From: Limnoperna fortunei
Taxonomy: Eukaryota > Mollusca > Bivalvia > Mytilida > Modiolidae
Length of the DNA stretch: 64,000 nt
Assembly: GCA_944474755.1 (NCBI GenBank)
Contig: OX104123.1
Location: forward strand, 61,187,898 to 61,251,897
Reading direction: 5' to 3'
A model generated the notes under the pieces. That model had not been told where the DNA came from. It saw nothing but the letters and a program-made list of their open reading frames with translations, and made no database searches. Positions 59,398 through 64,000 of this stretch are shown here, in pieces (positions within the stretch are counted from its first letter, which is position 1; the number at the start of each line of letters is the position of its first letter). The position numbers and the translations under genes were made by a program.

Positions 59398-60600
59398 ATA
59401 ATTATTATACTGACTGTCTTGACTGAAAATTATAACAAGAAGAAAATAAGACATTAATGGAACATTAAATGATACCCCGCCACGTTGTGATGTAAAGTAT
59501 TCCTTACGAAATTAATTGGGATCGTCCTTCCTAAACCTTGACATTTTCAGGTTTTCATCGCCGCTTTGTTTTTTTCAGATGTTATAAGTTGATCGGGTTA
59601 TTCCGATGACTAGGATAAAATACCTTATTTAAAGCACAGCAGTGATCAATCATTGATTACAAGTTAACCCCGCCCATTTGCGTGAATTACAATTGATTGA
59701 CGTCCAAATAAATAGTTTTCTTAGGCAGATGGAGAAACTATGAGGGCATAGTGCACGGAGCACAATTCGTTTAGAAATATATGTCAAAATAGTAAAATAT
59801 TTCTATTAAAGGACATTCTTTCAGAAAGTATAATAATATACGACAAAGACATTTGGGATTTTAAAAATATTGATATTATTGAAAAAGTACATTTTCGATT
59901 TTGAAACCTTGTATTACACTGGAAACCATACACACCTAGCTGTAGGGTATATGCAGAAAAACTGGACGATTTCCCATAATTATACATGTAGAAGTCCAAA
60001 TGTTAATTTTATAAATAGCCTTCTTGTGGGTAATGAATATCAATTGTCTAATTAAATGTTTAATCTTATGTTTATATACGATTCTATAAAACTAGGCGAT
60101 GAATACCACTATATTACATAATATAAAGCTTATAACCTTCCACAAGACAAAATTAGATGACCTAAAACACAGAAATTAGAAAACAAATTAGATAACATGG
60201 CCGTCTTAGATAAAACAAAGTCAAAGTACCCCTTGGTTATTTTCAGTATTATAATGGTTTAGGTCAACCTTATTTTCAGTGTTATAATGATATAGGTCAC
60301 CCTTATATAATGGTATAGGTCACCCTTGTTCACATTTGTTTATTTTGTTTGCCATTGCAATAAGTATTTTGTTTATGAGTAGTAAAGTTACGCCAATATA
60401 CCAAGAACAGTCAATATTATCTTTAAAACGTAAAGATGATATATCAACTTAAAAATATGACCCGTTTACCAAATTCTAAAATGATATGTTTTACTATATT
60501 GTGTCGTAAATCAGTTTTATGTACTGACATGTTCATTTGTGCCATATTAGATCCTGATAAATATCTCAAAATAGTATAAATAATCTTTCATTGTTTTCAG

Positions 60601-60696
60601 AATTCACAATGAATAATTGGGAAGACAGAAGTAGACTTTACATGTCAGACCAAACGTATATTGGTCGTCTTTCTCGTAATTTTACCGACAAAACAC
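60601..60696 (+). CDS. Possible internal exon with start codon, unrecognised gene (partial)
   Basis: A good acceptor (TTTCATTGTTTTCAG) precedes AATTCACAATG. The ATG at 60609 opens 29 codons (MNNWEDRSRLYMSDQTYIGR ...) ending at a consensus donor, ACAC|GTGAGT, in phase 1. This would be the first coding exon after a 5'UTR intron. Without splicing the frame stops two codons later. No motif is recognised and no matching downstream exon was found. A chance combination cannot be excluded. Confidence 0.35.
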
Positions 60697-61019
60697 GTGA
60701 GTGACAGGCCGATATGTCCACGCATCTGGTGAACTCATAGCTTTGAAATAGGGGAAATTGTAGACATTTTTAAATACATGGTAAATCGCGAGTTTAACAG
60801 ATGTTTCACATTTACAAGACATTGAATAGAAAATCTTGCAGATGTTTGAGTAGTTGAAAAAAGATATCATTTGTACCACATCCTGTATCGTATAATTTAT
60901 TAGTAAGTTTTTGGAGCTTTTCCAAACAAATAGTTTATGATAACTTTTAGGGTTTTTTTTAATTCACCATTCAGCTTATATTTTTCTTTCAATTTTGTCA
61001 TCTAATATGTTGGTTTTGT

Positions 61020-61290
61020 TGTTTGCTTGTTTAAACGGTTTTAACGTCGTTTTCAGCAATTTATCAGCTATATCATGGCATCCAGTTTTTATTGGGGGAT
61101 AAGCCGGAGTAACCAGAGAAAACCCCCGACCTTCTGTAGGAAAATTTGTAATCCTTGTCAAAAAAGATAAGAGTCGAGCCTATACTGCCCACAGTAAGAC
61201 TCGAACCTGTAACCGCAGTGTTGACAGACCACATTATTAATACTAGACGAACAACCTAAACCAGTCGGCCACCCAGCCATTCTAATGTTT
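61020..61290 (-). mobile_element. SINE family A, near full-length
   Basis: On the minus strand: tRNA-like head with box A TGGCCGACTGGTTTAGG (61253-61269) and box B GGTTCGAGTC (61198-61207), a spacer, GGGGGTTTTCTCTGGTTACT, CCGGCTTATCCCCCAATAAA, TATAGCTGATAAATTGCTGA, ACGTTAAAAC and a degenerate AAAC tail. The best copy here for defining the family. Confidence 0.85.
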
Positions 61291-61369
61291 TGATATATCC
61301 GATGCCGATGTTTAAAAAGTTGGTGCACCTTTTATTTTGTTGTATGTTTGGGGCTTAAGAGTTTTTTCG

Positions 61370-61530
61370 GCGCTCATTTTTTGTTTGGGGTGGAAGCCGG
61401 AGTATCCGATAAAAACAAGATCTCCAAGGTAACGGGTAATACTTGTCCATTATTATTGGAGTCGAGCACCCTGTCGCAGTTAAGCTTGAACCCGTAACCT
61501 AAAAGTTGACAAGCACTTGATTCGACACTG
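61370..61530 (-). mobile_element. SINE family A fragment (head region)
   Basis: GGGGTGGAAGCCGGAGTATC, TAACGGGTAATACTTGTCCA and the head part GCTTGAACCCGTAACCTAAA are present. Core and tail are missing. Confidence 0.6.
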
Positions 61531-61624
61531 CTACCAATATCATAAGAAGTCGTGCAGGAGAAAAAATGTGTTGTAAAATCTATTTTGGCTGAATAGGACC
61601 ATTCCCAGCACGTTCTTATGTGAC

Positions 61625-61690
61625 TTGATTGATTGATTGATTCTTGTTTAAAGTCCAGCAAGCAATATTTCAGCTATATTCAGGATGTGA
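61625..61690 (-). mobile_element. SINE-like family B 3' end
   Basis: TTGATTGATTGATTCTTG tail, AAAGTCCAGCAAGCAATATT and TCAGCTATATTCAGGATG. Confidence 0.6.
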
Positions 61691-62039
61691 AAATTGTAAT
61701 TTTAAAATTATTAGTACGTAATGGCTCCCTTTATACTTAAACGTAATCTCATACAATAATATGAGAATATATACAGATAAAAATGGTACTTCAAACATTA
61801 AAAGATATACAGCATCACAATTAATAGTGAAATTAAACTTTATCAAATAAATAAATTTCTTTTAAAAACTTTTAAATTGTGACAACAAGCGTTCAACTGA
61901 CACTGTTTATGCCAAAATATCAAGATCTGTGTCTGTTAAAATCCATAAGTAGTATATATATTATATGATGAAAATGTTTATATAGAAATTAAAGAAACTG
62001 CTTTTTTTTAAAAAGGTATGGAATGGGACATAGTGAAGA

Positions 62040-62310
62040 CATTTTTGAATTAAGCCTTTTTGCGGCTACACTGCGCCTACACTTTTCGAAATCTACAAAA
62101 GGGATCTTAGCACTTCAAAATACGTAACCCACTGCGGTCCCCGGCCACGCTTCCGTATTATGACCGACAACCGTCCAATGATTGATTTATTGATTGTTGA
62201 TTTACGTGCAGCAAGCAATGAAAAGGCCTTGGCTATCCGCTACATGCTTAATTGATTGGATGATTGCTTTACGTCCAGCGAGCAGTATTTCAGCTATATT
62301 CAGGACGAGA
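62040..62310 (-). mobile_element. SINE-like family B copy, reverse orientation
   Basis: Two nested 3' ends (around 62165-62220 and 62250-62305), each with a TTGATTGATT-type tail and TTTACGTCCAGCGAGCAGTA-type core. The body lies at 62040-62160 (GCGGCTACACTGCGCCTACA, CCACTGCGGTCCCCGGCCAC). Confidence 0.5.
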
Positions 62311-62689
62311 ACACGTTAACAAACAATCAACGGAAAATGAAGATGGGACTGCCACTGGAAAAAGTATGGAATTTTGGGTAGGGGCGGAGAATTTAGACCT
62401 TCCAATATGTCACAGAAATTGAATTTTAAACAGATAAAGTATATTATTAATATGTGTGTAGCTTGACAATTTAGCTTCGGACCTTCTAGGAAGAATTTTG
62501 TCACATTTTTTGACGTCGCCACCCAAACTTTAACGGATTTCTTTACTTGCAAAGGGTGAAAGTTTGGTGAAAGATTAGTTTAATCGTTGCTGCTTAACAC
62601 AATAAATTTAGAGAAAGTATGATATCAACTTCTTCCTGGATTTGACATTTCCTAGTCTTGACAATGAGTAACTCAACGGGTGTCCGATT

Positions 62690-62840
62690 ACAGTCCGGCA
62701 CTGCTTACTCGTCCCGGGCACCTTAGTGCACCCATAGTTGTTATTGGGTTGGGGGTACTCTTTTTTCTGTTTTTGTGTTGCATATTTTCTTTACTATCCC
62801 TTGACTTTTGGCTCTTGTTGTTCGGATGGACTGAGCGAGT
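62690..62840 (+). repeat. Dispersed repeat shared with 15130-15300 and 26455-26640
   Basis: Common blocks: ACTGCTT-ACTCGTCC, GCACCTTAGTGCACCC, TAGTTGTTATTGGGTT, then T-rich sequence and a CTCTTGTTGTT-GGAT end. An ORF opens here (62680-62967) but is not supported as a gene. Confidence 0.5.
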
Positions 62841-63666
62841 CTACAGCATAAAGTACCAGGTATTCCAGAAATATTTTTCAACGGAAGAATTTGGTACAAA
62901 ATGCAAATTTAATGCTAGAGACAACAAAGCGAAACAACCCACTGAAATCTCTTGTCCAAGAAATTGATTAACAGATGAGCCAACGCCTTCTACGCTTAAC
63001 CATATACAACATGGTTATAATTTATTAGATAAACGTTGACACTGACGTACGTTGTGACAAAGCAAAACTTGATGTGCCGATTGTTCGGCTGACTTGACTA
63101 TCAGTATAGAAGAAGTAAGGCTTTAGTAGCTGACCATCACGTATCGCCAAATAAGCCTTGTTTTGATGGTGTAACCTCTTACTACAAGCTGAGGTAGTGG
63201 CCATGAACCCACAATGTGTTCTATAATCGAAAATGTCAGGGGTCTTGTTTTGCGTTTTTAGCTGTGCTCAGTTTCTCTGAGTGTTTTTTCCAACAATGTC
63301 GATTTGACATTCGAAAATATGACACAAGAATACATGATAATGTTATTCTGTATATACCTAAAAATTTGGTTTATGGAATGAATCAGATGTCAATTGTTTT
63401 TTTTACACTTGATGCCTTGAAGAAAGGATTACATCAACAATATAGCGTAACAATTATACTTTTTACATAACAGCAGTGAACTTTGTTGGAACGATCAACA
63501 ACAAAAGCAATTATTAAATAAAACATCAAACTTTTTAGAAAAGATTTGTGGGATTTATTTCATGTTATCACTTGTAAAAGAAAACCACATGATTTATGAG
63601 CGATTTGTGGTATGTTGTGTGGTTTGCATACTTTTTCTTAAACATATTTTTGTCTGTTGAAAGGGG

Positions 63667-63674
63667 TATAAATA
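63667..63674 (+). promoter_or_regulatory. TATA box of gene E
   Basis: TATAAATA, 45 bp before the ATG, the same octamer as in genes C and D. Confidence 0.7.
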
Positions 63675-63711
63675 CAGGTTATAAAAGTAAAGTGTACTTC
63701 ACCTTTGCAAA

Positions 63712-64000
63712 ATGAGTTTCGCACACAACCTGCTCTTGACGTTTATTCTAGCAGTTTGTCTGCACCACGTTTACACTCTCCAAAAGTTCAGTAATATCTA
63801 TGATGGGCAAGGAGGATTGAGTGGATTTGGTGGGCAAGAAGGTTTCAGTGGATTTGGTGGGCAAGGAGGTTTCAGTGGATTTGGTGGACAAGGAGGATTG
63901 AGTGGATTTGGTGGACAAGGAGGTTTCAGTGGATTTGGCATTGACGGTGCGGATGGAGTGGATGGGGGCTTCAGTGGTGGAGCAGTAGGTGGTGGTGGAT
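63712..64000 (+). CDS. Secreted glycine-rich repeat protein, gene E (cut by window end)
   Basis: The ATG at 63712 opens 96 codons running off the window. The signal peptide is MSFAHNLLLTFILAVC followed by a short polar part. Then come five 9-residue repeats of the type GGFSGFGGQ (27 bp each, with L/F and Q/E variants), and GADGVDGGFSGG. The TATA box, leader length, Gly-rich content and GQGGF repeats resemble genes A and B, but the Trp/Cys exon, if there is one, lies beyond the window. The signal peptide sequence differs from A-D, so E may be a more distant relative or an independent Gly-rich secreted protein. Probable extracellular matrix role, inferred. Confidence 0.7.
   Translation, partial: MSFAHNLLLTFILAVCLHHVYTLQKFSNIYDGQGGLSGFGGQEGFSGFGGQGGFSGFGGQGGLSGFGGQGGFSGFGIDGADGVDGGFSGGAVGGGG

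Overview
The window is eukaryotic, most likely from a bivalve or other mollusc. It is AT-rich, has split genes with GT-AG introns and AATAAA-type poly(A) signals, and carries many tRNA-derived SINE copies whose core and AAAC-rich tail (GCGTTAAAC, then AAAC repeats) are of a kind common in molluscs. The species cannot be fixed from the sequence alone.

Layout. (1) 7-4059 is one intronless 1350-codon ORF that joins a DDE-transposase-like core to an OTU/vertnin-like domain. Just 3' of it, 4206-4770 holds a cluster of copies of a 14-bp motif with one inverted copy, as in the subterminal repeats of DNA transposons. (2) 4.8-14.3 kb is gene-poor: SINE copies, a hairpin-forming repeat and one possible first exon (11824-11898). 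(3) 14.37-39.5 kb is a large tandem duplication. Copy 1 (14370-25551) holds secreted glycine-rich gene A (17482-19281) and about 4.7 kb of a 43-bp minisatellite. Copy 2 (25552-39506) holds paralogue B (35235-36467) and a short version of the same minisatellite. Copy 2 is split by a decayed Ty3/Gypsy retrotransposon on the minus strand (27821-34139) with one 1.3-kb LTR and a cut-off gag end. (4) Paralogues C (43985-45380) and D (49587-50980) follow, and a fifth secreted Gly-rich gene, E, starts at 63712 and runs off the window. (5) Between D and E lie a 60-bp tandem array (53931-55513), a clean MITE (59256-59397), more SINEs and a possible internal exon (60601-60696).

Main theme. Genes A-D form a local family, all on the plus strand. 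Each has a TATA box about 50-60 bp before an ACCATGG-type start, a signal peptide and a short Gly-rich exon. A phase-1 intron follows, then an exon encoding a Trp/Cys domain (RWWCTCR ... TC ... CCK-x-LP-x-W), a second Gly-rich stretch and a C-terminal GKSY. A third exon is wholly 3'UTR. E shares the TATA box, signal peptide and GQGGF-type repeats. The architecture fits an extracellular structural matrix (shell, byssus or similar), but that role is inferred. Splice models were derived by eye, by comparing paralogues; no alignment program or database was used.
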